Source of the DNA: Ga0074139 sp964515195
Lineage (GTDB): Bacteria; Bdellovibrionota; Bdellovibrionia; Bdellovibrionales; Bdellovibrionaceae
Direction of reading: 5' to 3'
Assembly (NCBI GenBank): GCA_964515195.1
Contig: CAZETK010000008.1
Location: 1-64,000 of the forward strand
DNA length: 64,000 nucleotides
Position numbers and translations under genes: made by a program. The notes beneath the pieces are model-generated. The model was not told the DNA's origin. It did no database searches and saw only the letters and a list, made by a program, of their open reading frames with translations. Below are positions 43,395 to 51,986 of the stretch, in pieces (position 1 is the stretch's first letter; every line of letters starts with the position of its first letter).

Positions 43395-45133
43395 AGGTGG
43401 CTCATTTATTCTTCAGTCATAAACTTTCCAATGTGGAGTCCTACGTCCTAACATTGGGTGAATCCCAGAAACGCGCAGGCTACGAGGTCCACTACATATC
43501 ACCAAAAATTCATTTATCCCATGAGGGGCGCCATCATTCTGAGATTTTAAAACCCAAAGGTCTTTTTTCATCTTTTAGAAACACTCTAGAACTTAAAAAG
43601 TTTATTCAAAATCATGGAATCGAAATTCTACATTGCCATTGCCCTGAAACTTTGCGCCTTGCCCTAAATGCTCGCTCTAGCACAACCTCAATCATTGCTA
43701 CAGCCCATACGCCTTGGAAGCAACCTGCAAACCTTAAGTGCGATCGCCTTCTTCCGATTACTCCTGCAATTGAAGAGTATTTTAAGCGAGGAGAACGAAT
43801 CGAAAATTTTAAGGTCAGAACCATACCCCCACTGCAAGCGTCTTTGCCGGAGATTCATCACCGCCCAAAAGGCCCTATTAAGATGGCCTGGATTGGGGCA
43901 TTTGAAGGCAGCAAATCCTGGAAGGTGCAAAATTTAATAGAAAATATTCTGCCTCGAATTTTAGAGGCCATACCGGGTTTCGAATTTCACCTGATTGGGG
44001 ATGAGCTAGGCGCACTCCCCATCACTGTACATAAAGCCTTTTTAAACCTCCAAAAAAAATATGATGGGCGTCTGATTCATATTTCTCACCTGAGCGAGCT
44101 CGACAAAGCGATTACGAATTATACAATTGTCTTAAGCTCGGGACGTGTCGCTTTAATGGCATTGATGATGAAGCTAAGAGTGATCATCATAGGTCAAGAA
44201 CTCGATCTGGGGGCTTTGCGTGATACAAACTGGAAGCCGGCTTTTTTAACGTATTTTGGCGATGTGGCTATCGAGCCCTGGAATGAGACTCCCTCTTCCT
44301 ACCCGGAAGATTTTCCTTTGCCGAAATCCACTGATGAGCTGATTGATGAAATCTTAGAGGAAATTCGAGAGGCTCGCCTGCAACCGCACGGAGAATCTTC
44401 TCTTCGCCTCAAATGCCTGCAGCATTTTTCAGAAGAAGATGTACGTCGGCATGTAGATGAAATATACCGCTCTGTCCGATTTCAAAATCGTCATCCTGCC
44501 ATAATCCCCGTGTTGCGTTACCCTCCAATCGTTCATGACAGCTTTGAAAGCCCTAAACGAGACTACATTCACGAATCGCGTTTTCAAAGCCATATCAGAA
44601 CTCTAAGGGAATCTGGATTTGAGCCAATTACATTTTTAGACCTTCATAAGGCGAAGCGAATTGATGAATTTGCCCTCCCCGCTAAACCCATCCTGATTAC
44701 CATTGATGAAGTCGACTCACCTGAGCTGGCGTTGCAAATTTTAGTACAAGAAGAATTTAAGGCGACTTTTTTTATTGATAGCTCCAGCCCCTTCGCACAA
44801 GAAATTAAAAAGGCCGGAATGGAGATCGGATCAAAGGGCCTAAAAATGGAAAAGATTGAAGCCGTAACAGAAGCTGATCTTTACTATGAGCTGTCTTCGT
44901 CTAAAGAAACACTCGAAAAGAAAATTGATCAACCTATCTACGTTTGTCTTTTAAAAAACGATCTATTTCATGAAACTCAAGCGCGCATTGCTCGCCGAGT
45001 TGGCTACGAATTCGCCGTCCGCGACGGCCATGGTTGTGAGCACATTGAAAATAATCCTTTATTCATAAAAAGGATCTTTCTTCAGCCAGAAGAAGACGCT
45101 CACCAATTAAAATTAAAGCTGAAAATTTCTTGA
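43391..45133 (+). CDS. Glycosyltransferase-like protein fused to a degenerate NodB polysaccharide-deacetylase domain
   Basis: A 580-residue protein. Residues 1-360 have a GT4-like N-terminal Rossmann fold (HLFFSHKLSNVESYVLTLGESQKRAGYEVHYIS, IATAHTPWK) and a C-terminal donor-like region (SSGRVALMALMMKLRVIIIG). Residues about 425-580 match NodB: ILITIDEVDSPELALQILVQEEFKATFFIDSS. The catalytic pair is Asp439-Glu440 where active deacetylases have Asp-Asp. The zinc-binding S/T-H-x-x-x-H box is GSKGLKM (480-486) with no His. The usual FRYP/YPxG region is also absent. The second domain is thus probably inactive and structural. Confidence 0.75.
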   Translation: MKVAHLFFSHKLSNVESYVLTLGESQKRAGYEVHYISPKIHLSHEGRHHSEILKPKGLFSSFRNTLELKKFIQNHGIEILHCHCPETLRLALNARSSTTSIIATAHTPWKQPANLKCDRLLPITPAIEEYFKRGERIENFKVRTIPPLQASLPEIHHRPKGPIKMAWIGAFEGSKSWKVQNLIENILPRILEAIPGFEFHLIGDELGALPITVHKAFLNLQKKYDGRLIHISHLSELDKAITNYTIVLSSGRVALMALMMKLRVIIIGQELDLGALRDTNWKPAFLTYFGDVAIEPWNETPSSYPEDFPLPKSTDELIDEILEEIREARLQPHGESSLRLKCLQHFSEEDVRRHVDEIYRSVRFQNRHPAIIPVLRYPPIVHDSFESPKRDYIHESRFQSHIRTLRESGFEPITFLDLHKAKRIDEFALPAKPILITIDEVDSPELALQILVQEEFKATFFIDSSSPFAQEIKKAGMEIGSKGLKMEKIEAVTEADLYYELSSSKETLEKKIDQPIYVCLLKNDLFHETQARIARRVGYEFAVRDGHGCEHIENNPLFIKRIFLQPEEDAHQLKLKLKIS

Positions 45134-45160
45134 AGAAAAAAGCACTGTCCCCTAGAACGC

Positions 45161-47041
45161 CTACGGGATACCTAGGGCGCGCAATCCCTGAACCAAGGCG
45201 ACTGCTAATCCATATCCGATCACATTCAGTATCAACAGCTGAAACAGCGCTAACTTGATGGAACCCGACTCCTTTATCATCGTCGCCACTGTGCTTAAAC
45301 ACTGCAAAGCAATCATAAAAAAGACCACTAGTCCCCAAACCACCGCCGTTGTAAAGATGGGGCGGCCATCTTGAAAGGTGGCGTTTTGCATGGCCGCAAT
45401 TAAACCCGAATCACCGGATTCTTCTGAAACACTGTAGACAACAGCCAAAGTCGAAACAAAAACCTCTCGTGCGGCAAAGGCTGCTAACAGACCAATTCCA
45501 CCACGCCAGTCCAACCCCATGGGCTCAAACAGAGGTTCGATTTTCTGTCCGACCTGTCCCAAGTAACTGGTTTGAACTTTGACTGTTTCTTCAGCCTGGT
45601 AGTGGGGAAAGGTGATTCCCACCCAAAGTATCACAGTCAAAGTGAAAATCACGGGACCTGCGCGAAATATAAAAGATCGGGTTTTAAGCCAGGCCTGATA
45701 AACCAGAGAGCGAAAAACAGGTCGTCTGTAAAGCGGTAATTCCATCAGAAAGAAGGATCTTCTATCGCGAGGTATAAGGCGATGAAGAATGCCGGCAGCT
45801 ATTGCCGACATAACCATAGAGAACAAATAAATTCCCGCTAGCGCAAGGCCCGGCTTCCAAGCTGATTCACCCCAGAACAAAAAGCCTAGCAACAACCCAT
45901 AGACAGGTAATCGCGCCGAACAACTTAAAAGGGGAATAATCATTCTGGCGATCCACCTCTCTCGTTGGGAGTTGATATTTCGCGCGGCCATCAAGGCCGG
46001 CACGGCACAAGCATAACCAGACAGAAATGGCACAAAGCTACGTCCGCTCAACCCCAAAACAGAAAATGGTTTATCAATTAGGGTCGCGGCCCGGGCTAGA
46101 TAACCCGACCCCTCTAAGGCTGACATTCCTAAGAAAAGAATAAAAATTTGGGGTACAAAAACAAGGACTGAACCGAAACTTGCCACCAGCCCGTTTGCCA
46201 CAAAATCCATCCATAAACTATCAGGGCTCAAGGCCAATAGGGCTTCCGCCCCTGACGCAAAAATGCTATCGACAATATCCATTAAGGGTGTTGCCAACCA
46301 ATAAATACTGGAAAACAACAATGACATGACAAGAACAAAAAATACTAATCCCCAAAAGGGATGAAGCAGCAGCCGATCCCAATTCAAAGTTTGATTCCAC
46401 AAGGCCGTTACTTTATCAGCGCTGGCCGGCAAGACCCTTTCCACCAAACTTTGAGTCTCTCGACTTTTGCGATCATATTCGAGTTCAGACCAAGCTGCAT
46501 ACGTATTAGCACCAGTCGGTTGAGGAGGCTTTGCGAATTCGCGAACAAGTTCTTTAAGTCCACCTCCTAATCGACCTTCAACCGGAAGTACAGGACACTT
46601 GAAGTGGTCCTTTAAAGGTTCAATATCCAATTTCAAACCTTTTGATCGTAGTAAATCTACCATGGTGACAACCAAAATCATGGGAATACCTAATGATTTT
46701 ATTTGCTCGGCCAGCATCAGGTGGCGGGCGAGCTGTGTCCCATCGACCACCACAACAACTCGATCCGGATGATGAGGAAATTCAGGATCCATCAGAATTT
46801 TACGGGTTACAGCCTCATCTTCAGTTTTTGGTTGAAGACTGTAAGTGCCAGGTGTGTCTATGACTTGAGCCTTTAACCTCCAGTGAGAAGCCAGGTGACC
46901 CTTTAAATAATCAACTGTGGAGCCGGGATAATTAACAGCCTTAGCGTGAGCGCCAGTCAGCCAATTGTAAAGAGTGGTTTTCCCGCTATTGGGAGCCCCC
47001 ACTAAGACAATAGTTTCTAGAGAGCCTTGAGGATCAGACAA
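45161..47041 (-). CDS. feoB: Ferrous iron transporter FeoB
   Basis: Fe2+ uptake across the inner membrane. The 626-residue protein has an N-terminal G domain with GAPNSGKTTLYN (15-22 region), NYPGSTVDY (switch I), DTPGTYSL and TMVD (the NKxD loop is altered). A GDI-like helical region follows, then two Gate domains (GSGYLARAAT, PFLSGYACAVPALMAAR) and a C-terminal TM helix. It uses a TTG start 25 bp inside the feoA 3' end. No FeoC is seen. Confidence 0.95.
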   Translation of the reverse strand: MSDPQGSLETIVLVGAPNSGKTTLYNWLTGAHAKAVNYPGSTVDYLKGHLASHWRLKAQVIDTPGTYSLQPKTEDEAVTRKILMDPEFPHHPDRVVVVVDGTQLARHLMLAEQIKSLGIPMILVVTMVDLLRSKGLKLDIEPLKDHFKCPVLPVEGRLGGGLKELVREFAKPPQPTGANTYAAWSELEYDRKSRETQSLVERVLPASADKVTALWNQTLNWDRLLLHPFWGLVFFVLVMSLLFSSIYWLATPLMDIVDSIFASGAEALLALSPDSLWMDFVANGLVASFGSVLVFVPQIFILFLGMSALEGSGYLARAATLIDKPFSVLGLSGRSFVPFLSGYACAVPALMAARNINSQRERWIARMIIPLLSCSARLPVYGLLLGFLFWGESAWKPGLALAGIYLFSMVMSAIAAGILHRLIPRDRRSFFLMELPLYRRPVFRSLVYQAWLKTRSFIFRAGPVIFTLTVILWVGITFPHYQAEETVKVQTSYLGQVGQKIEPLFEPMGLDWRGGIGLLAAFAAREVFVSTLAVVYSVSEESGDSGLIAAMQNATFQDGRPIFTTAVVWGLVVFFMIALQCLSTVATMIKESGSIKLALFQLLILNVIGYGLAVALVQGLRALGIP

Positions 47042-47232
47042 GCCAACTCCTCTTCACGCAGCGCCAACAAAGTTGAAGGAGTTTGAAAAAGAATCGGACC
47101 TCCGAAAGGAGTTTGTCGAATGAACTTCAATCTTAAACCTTGATTGATACCCAATTCACGGATCCGATCGCGAATTTCTGAATCTCCGTGAAGATCAACA
47201 ACTTCCAAAAAATGGCCTGACTTGTAGTTCAT
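47017..47232 (-). CDS. feoA: FeoA SH3-like accessory protein
   Basis: A 71-residue SH3-like protein with the FeoA core: VVDLHGDSEIRDRIRELGINQGLRLKFIRQTPFGGPILFQ and LLALREEELACLIL. It binds FeoB's G domain. The start codon has no Shine-Dalgarno sequence. Confidence 0.93.
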   Translation of the reverse strand: MNYKSGHFLEVVDLHGDSEIRDRIRELGINQGLRLKFIRQTPFGGPILFQTPSTLLALREEELACLILKAL

Positions 47233-47239
47233 GTTTCTA

Positions 47240-47248
47240 TTTATAGCA
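47240..47248 (-). promoter_or_regulatory. Extended -10 promoter of feoAB, near-leaderless
   Basis: On the minus strand TGC-TATAAA ends 7 bases before the feoA ATG, so the transcript would start at or beside the start codon. No clear -35 is present. No obvious Fur-box was seen by eye. Confidence 0.4.
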
Positions 47249-47404
47249 TCCCGGGAAAGGCAGGAATAGGGACAGGCCCCTTGTGAGGGCTATGTGAAAA
47301 CCACTTGAAAACCCCTCCCCAGCCCATCCTAGGTCCAGATTTCTCGACTAGATCCGACAAAAGCTTAAGTCCTAAGACCTTGATCCCGATCCAAAAGTCG
47401 AGCC

Positions 47405-48379
47405 ATGAAGAGAACACACCTCGCCCTTGGGGCCCTTTTAATAGCCATAACACAGTCCCTATGGGCCGAGGATCGCCTTTATTATCATATGGATAGCCAA
47501 AATCAGGACTCCATCGTGCTTTACAACAAATCTACCGAGACCCAAGAGGCCTGGATTCTCTTTTACGAGGGCCAATTTATAGAAGAACAATACTTGGAGA
47601 TTCCACCTCAGGCCCTTTTAACTGTGGACATTAGAGCCTGGCACCCTAACCCTAACAGACCGGACTGGGCCGTTTTAACAAAGAATTCAGAGCTAGAACT
47701 GCCGACTGGCTGGAGACGGGATAAGGGAAGTTTTTTTGAGATAACTCTGAATAACCCCGAGGAAATTCAAATCCTCAATTTATTTCCACAAGAGCAAGAG
47801 ATTCGTTTGGTGTATCAAAATGAGAAAGGACAAGCCCTCGAGACAGAAATCCGAACCTCACCACAATACTTAAAATCTGAAAACTGGCAACTAAGCCCAC
47901 CAGCAGGCTCCCAACGTCTACAAATCAAAGCTCAAGCAAACATTATGTTACAGTCGAAAGGGCAGGTTCAGATCCAAAGGGATGAGTCTCGAAAGCCAAT
48001 CACCAATAGAGTGCACTTCTTGGTTTCAGGCGAAGATGGCTCCAGCTTTGTGGCTCCAATTGAAGATTCCAAGCTAATCACCAAGGCTCGCGAAGAAATG
48101 AAAAATCCGCAAGGCTTCATGATCTTCGCCGATTTAGATTTGAATAACGACGAACCGAATCGAAACTTAGTTTCAAAAAACAGAGAGTATTGGTCATGGA
48201 AAATTAAACGCGTCACCGGCCTTTCGCAAGTGGGTGCGGACTGGTGCTTCGCCTATCCAGAGTACATCGAACGTATGCTTCATATCTGGATGAATAAAAA
48301 AAGAGCCTGTTTTCGCGGCCAGAAAATCATTCGTGAGCTCACCCCAACTGAGGTCGAAACCGGCCACCTCTCCAACTAA
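47405..48379 (+). CDS. Secreted protein, unknown
   Basis: A 324-residue exported protein with a signal peptide (cleaved near LWA/ED). The body is beta-strand rich (DSQNQDSIVLYNKSTETQEAWILFY, QRLQIKAQANIMLQS) and ends with two Cys in GADWCFAYPEYIERM and KKRACFRG. No lipobox. The gene's stop lies inside the left arm of a long inverted repeat. No family recognised. Confidence 0.7.
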   Translation: MKRTHLALGALLIAITQSLWAEDRLYYHMDSQNQDSIVLYNKSTETQEAWILFYEGQFIEEQYLEIPPQALLTVDIRAWHPNPNRPDWAVLTKNSELELPTGWRRDKGSFFEITLNNPEEIQILNLFPQEQEIRLVYQNEKGQALETEIRTSPQYLKSENWQLSPPAGSQRLQIKAQANIMLQSKGQVQIQRDESRKPITNRVHFLVSGEDGSSFVAPIEDSKLITKAREEMKNPQGFMIFADLDLNNDEPNRNLVSKNREYWSWKIKRVTGLSQVGADWCFAYPEYIERMLHIWMNKKRACFRGQKIIRELTPTEVETGHLSN

Positions 48380-48584
48380 GCTCTTCATAAACCCTTGTAC
48401 TTATCTCCCGGAAGGACGGAATCCCGGTTTCCTCGCCTCAAAATCTTCGGACAGTCCTCGCTCTTGTGGTCTGGTGCTGGCTTACGCCGGAGTTTTTTCT
48501 TTCGCTGTGGAACTTGATTTTGAGGCGAGGAAACCGGGATTGCGTCCTCTTTGCGCGCGTGGGGTTTATGAAGAGCTTAGTTGG
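48372..48584. repeat. 213-bp long inverted repeat between convergent genes
   Basis: Outer arms 48372-48394 and 48562-48584 are 23-bp perfect complements; inner arms 48421-48445 and 48516-48540 are 25-bp perfect complements, with a partly paired bulge between and a 70-base loop. The outer arms include the stop of the 324-residue gene and the last codons of the PTPS gene. The loop contains a small hairpin CTGGC-TTAC-GCCGG followed by AGTTTTTT. It may be a bidirectional terminator or a MITE/REP-like element. Confidence 0.9.
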
Positions 48585-49060
48585 GTGCTGGCGCTTTGGC
48601 CCATTGTTTCTTCGACTCGGACTCGGACTTTTTGAATTTTGTATTTTTGGAACATCTTTAAAAAATCATCGGCTAGGACTCTTGATAACTGTTCTACGCT
48701 GGTATTTGTCACTGGCAGGAGGATCACCTCATTTTGAGGGAGTGAGTAAAAACGGTTTCTGAAGTGGATGTCGTAATTTTCTTCTCGAGTTTGAATTCTC
48801 ATATCTTTATGAAGACTGGGAATTAGGACGTGTTCGTCCCATTGATCTAAGCGTTCTTTAATCAGTCGCTTAAGAACGGCGAAGTCTACAAAGTAGCCTG
48901 TGGTGGTAAGATCGGCTTCCCGGGGGACGCTGATATCGACCCATACCCGGTAGTTATGACCATGAAGTTTTTCGGCGTTTTTTTCATCGAAAATCAGGAA
49001 ATGACCGGCTGAAAATTTGAAGTTTTGCTTCGCCAAATGCAATGTGGTAAGTCGCTTCAT
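48566..49060 (-). CDS. 6-pyruvoyltetrahydropterin synthase paralogue with ExxHGH motif (PTPS-III-like)
   Basis: A 164-residue T-fold protein. The zinc ligands are His20 (FSAGHF), His33 and His35 (HGH). The usual catalytic Cys is missing; instead the motif is Glu30-x-x-His33-Gly-His35. ExxHGH is the signature of PTPS-III, which can replace dihydroneopterin aldolase (FolB) in folate synthesis by making 6-hydroxymethyl-dihydropterin. So this is a candidate folate enzyme. No ribosome site precedes the ATG. The C-terminal codons fall in the inverted repeat. Confidence 0.75.
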   Translation of the reverse strand: MKRLTTLHLAKQNFKFSAGHFLIFDEKNAEKLHGHNYRVWVDISVPREADLTTTGYFVDFAVLKRLIKERLDQWDEHVLIPSLHKDMRIQTREENYDIHFRNRFYSLPQNEVILLPVTNTSVEQLSRVLADDFLKMFQKYKIQKVRVRVEETMGQSASTQLSSS

Positions 49061-49075
49061 ACAGGGAGTTCTATC

Positions 49076-49438
49076 ATGAAGAAACTGGAGTTAAAACAGC
49101 AATTTCAAATTGAATCCGCTCGTTTTTTACCCCATTTACCACCGAGCCACCCCTGTTCTCGTATGCATGGGCATAGTTTTCAGATTATACTGACCTTGAT
49201 AGGCGATTTAGACCCCCAAGTGGGATGGGTCCGTGATTATCAGGAAATTTCGCAGATTATTCGCCCTCTTCTTCAAGAATTGGATCACCGGGTTTTAAAT
49301 GAAGTCAAAGGCCTAGAGAACCCCACCTCAGAACATCTCGCTATTTGGATCTATGACCGCCTTACCTCTCAACTTCCCGAACTGAAGCGGGTCAGCATCC
49401 GTGAAACTAGCGCCACAGAGTGTTCCTATCCGGCTTAA
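49076..49438 (+). CDS. queD: 6-carboxytetrahydropterin synthase QueD (PTPS-II-like)
   Basis: A 120-residue T-fold protein of the QueD type in the queuosine pathway. It has Cys27 in CxxxHGH (CSRMHGH) with His31/His33 and His20 as zinc ligands, LDHRVLNEV, and the Glu in RETSATECSY. An upstream in-frame ATG (49025) lies inside the divergent gene; the ATG at 49076 has AGGGAG 8 bases upstream and is chosen. The start codons of this and the ExxHGH paralogue are only 15 bp apart, on opposite strands. Confidence 0.88.
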   Translation: MKKLELKQQFQIESARFLPHLPPSHPCSRMHGHSFQIILTLIGDLDPQVGWVRDYQEISQIIRPLLQELDHRVLNEVKGLENPTSEHLAIWIYDRLTSQLPELKRVSIRETSATECSYPA

Positions 49439-49546
49439 CAGGTTTCATACTCGCTGCAATATAACGCCTTCTTGTAGTTTTTTATTTGAAATGCACTTCT
49501 AAAATAGCAAGACTTCTGTGTCACATTACACAAAAGGATATCGATA

Positions 49547-51919
49547 GTGGAAGGCAAACAAATCATGCAATTAAGACGCAAGACAGGGCTTTTCCTTCAG
49601 GAATGCCCCCCCTGGAGTCTCCGATTTTTTCTGGTGATCTTGGGCCTTTTTATTTCTTTTGAATCCCAGGCTTTTTTATTTAAAGATCCTGAACTTTCGA
49701 CTGAAGAATCGTCTCAGATCATTAAAATCCTAGAAACCTTTTCCAACGGGTGCTCGCTAACTAAAGGGCCATCTGCAGATGCCATTGCCGTTGTGCAAGG
49801 GCTTACATCGGCTATTCGTTCGGCTATGGAAAATCCCGCCTGCAAAAGCCTAGGCGGAACGATGACTTCACTAGACTCTTCCATTCTGCAAGCTCACAGC
49901 TTAATTCCCCAAGTTAATGACTCCTATATCAGTGAACTTGAGCTGCAGGTGAACTCCCTGCAAAAACAAAAAGAGGAAATTGAAACTCTTTTAACACAAA
50001 CTACGGATTCAGATGAGATTTTAAGTCTGCGAAGTGATCTGTACTCGGTTCGAATTGAATTGGCGGGAGCGGTCAGTGCAGCCCGCGATAGCGCTCTTAA
50101 TGATCAGCAAATAAGACGAGCCCAAGCTTTACGTCTTCTCCTAAGCTCCAGCAATCAAGCCATCAACCAAATTCTGATGAATGAATCCTGTTGGGTGGGG
50201 CAACCCAGCCTTCTGCAACAAGTGGCCGGTGTCGGATCCACCTTGGGAGCCAGCGCCGCCCTCACCACGGCATCCTCACAAAAAGCCGTTTTGCTCTCGG
50301 CTGGCTTGGGGATTCTTTCCACTGTTGTCGACTTTTTTGATCGACTGGCCAAGGCCAAGAAGCTCGCCCAATTTGATTTAGCCTTAGGTTCCACGGCTTT
50401 AACCTGTGCCATGGAAAAAATGAATGACGTTTATTGCTCGGCTCAAGACACCCTTGCGGCCATCGGCAAGGTGGGACAAAAGCTTCATGACCCAAAGGCT
50501 GATCCCGTTTGGCAGGGCGTGGGCTTTTTAGAAAAGGAAATTCCGACCCTATTGGGTTGGCTGCAAAAAATTAAGAGTGGAGGTTCGGCTGGAACCATCG
50601 ACGATTCAGAACGTCAAGCTGCCATTGAACTCCAAGAGGTTAACCTGACCAACTCGGAAAAGCTTTTTGAAGGCTTTCTGAGGCATTTTAAACTTCGCTA
50701 CGATCAAACCCATGATCCTGAAACAAAATTTTCCATTATTCGTGATATGATTACAGCTGTAGGAAACCGCCTGTGTTATGACAGCTATGGGGCAATCATG
50801 AGTTCAAACCCTATTTGCAAATCCCCGATCCCGGTTGACTTTGCCCCATTTCATCTTCTTGGTTTGAGTCCCAAAAACTACCAGGATCTTTTGAAAATAA
50901 ACCCTAATTTTAAATTTCAAAGCTTAAGCCTTTCGCTTTTGAGTGAGATCGGCATAGACGGCAATTTGATAACGCTATCATCTGTTCGTGAACAGTTCGG
51001 TAAGTGGTACCGATTAGCCCGAGAAAAGTTTGATATCGAAAAACGATTGGCTGTGGGACAGGATCTTGTCCTGATATTTGATGAGGCCTACAAAAAAGAG
51101 TATCAAGTCGCAAACCCTGTAACGGCCCAGAGTTCCTTAGAAGCCCTTATCACCTTTTTAAAATTGAAGCGATTGCAGGATCAGCCCGTTGCTCAAATGG
51201 ACTTGCGGGATCAAGTGGTCAGTGTTTTGATTAAGGTCTTGAATGAAATTGAAATGGTCCGTGGGAAAGAAACTACCCCCGAGCGGGCCAAAGAAGTTAT
51301 TTTTGAAATCGCCCAACTCAAAATCGGCACTTCTTTTTTAGGAGATCGCTTAGAGCGCTTAATCCGCACAGACTTGGAAAAGCTGGTTCATGATTCGGAC
51401 GAGCTTGATGATACCACCCGTCTTCCGATCTTAGCGGCCAATGATGTGATCACTGAGCTTCGTCGCTATTATCAAGTCAGCAGCCTTCAAGAAATGGAAG
51501 AGGCCGCCGCCAATGCCCAGTTGATCATGATCAAAACTGTTGATCCTTTTATTCGCCTTTTTGCCACTCCGATCATTCGAAGCTTTAATGAGTTCGACTC
51601 TATTAAAAAGAATGTGGGTGGCGAAACCGGCAAGCGAGCTATGGCTTTAAAGACAAAATTATGTTTTTACTTTTTAGGTTCACATCGAAAGCGAGACTTC
51701 ATTATGAAAGGGTGTGAGGGTTTAATGGCAGAATCCGTTCTGGGAATTTCGACTCCGGTTTTTGGCCCCCACCTTTTTCAGATGGATCTTGATAAGCGCG
51801 CCTGTCTATACCGTCAGTTCATCATGAAGAACAGAATTCTAGAGCGACGAAGATCCCATCCTAAAATCCAACACCCCGAGTTTTATCAGCTCTTGAAGTC
51901 TCTTCAATCAGGCGCATGA
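49547..51919 (+). CDS. 790-residue secreted protein, unknown
   Basis: GTG start with AAAGGA upstream. The signal peptide spans about residues 25-42 (FFLVILGLFISFESQA). A long helical coiled-coil-like stretch (about 120-185, LQVNSLQKQKEEIETLL) is followed by a hydrophobic Ala/Gly-rich segment (GSTLGASAALTTASSQKAVLLSAGLGIL). After that come further helices and a few Cys. It looks like a periplasmic or outer-membrane-associated helical protein. I recognise no family; the size and lack of neighbours in the same operon suggest a lineage-specific role. Confidence 0.7.
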   Translation: MEGKQIMQLRRKTGLFLQECPPWSLRFFLVILGLFISFESQAFLFKDPELSTEESSQIIKILETFSNGCSLTKGPSADAIAVVQGLTSAIRSAMENPACKSLGGTMTSLDSSILQAHSLIPQVNDSYISELELQVNSLQKQKEEIETLLTQTTDSDEILSLRSDLYSVRIELAGAVSAARDSALNDQQIRRAQALRLLLSSSNQAINQILMNESCWVGQPSLLQQVAGVGSTLGASAALTTASSQKAVLLSAGLGILSTVVDFFDRLAKAKKLAQFDLALGSTALTCAMEKMNDVYCSAQDTLAAIGKVGQKLHDPKADPVWQGVGFLEKEIPTLLGWLQKIKSGGSAGTIDDSERQAAIELQEVNLTNSEKLFEGFLRHFKLRYDQTHDPETKFSIIRDMITAVGNRLCYDSYGAIMSSNPICKSPIPVDFAPFHLLGLSPKNYQDLLKINPNFKFQSLSLSLLSEIGIDGNLITLSSVREQFGKWYRLAREKFDIEKRLAVGQDLVLIFDEAYKKEYQVANPVTAQSSLEALITFLKLKRLQDQPVAQMDLRDQVVSVLIKVLNEIEMVRGKETTPERAKEVIFEIAQLKIGTSFLGDRLERLIRTDLEKLVHDSDELDDTTRLPILAANDVITELRRYYQVSSLQEMEEAAANAQLIMIKTVDPFIRLFATPIIRSFNEFDSIKKNVGGETGKRAMALKTKLCFYFLGSHRKRDFIMKGCEGLMAESVLGISTPVFGPHLFQMDLDKRACLYRQFIMKNRILERRRSHPKIQHPEFYQLLKSLQSGA

Positions 51920-51986
51920 CATTTCCGCCACGGGTCATCGTACCGAGAGTCCCTTAAGTTTGATAAAAGATAGTCAATGGAAGTTA

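Noticed and set aside
47233..47404. Fur box upstream of feoA
   Set aside because: No GATAATGATAATCATTATC-like palindrome could be seen by eye.
48333..48762. Plus-strand frames across the inverted repeat
   Set aside because: They cross a palindrome and the PTPS gene; the peptide has no signs of selection.
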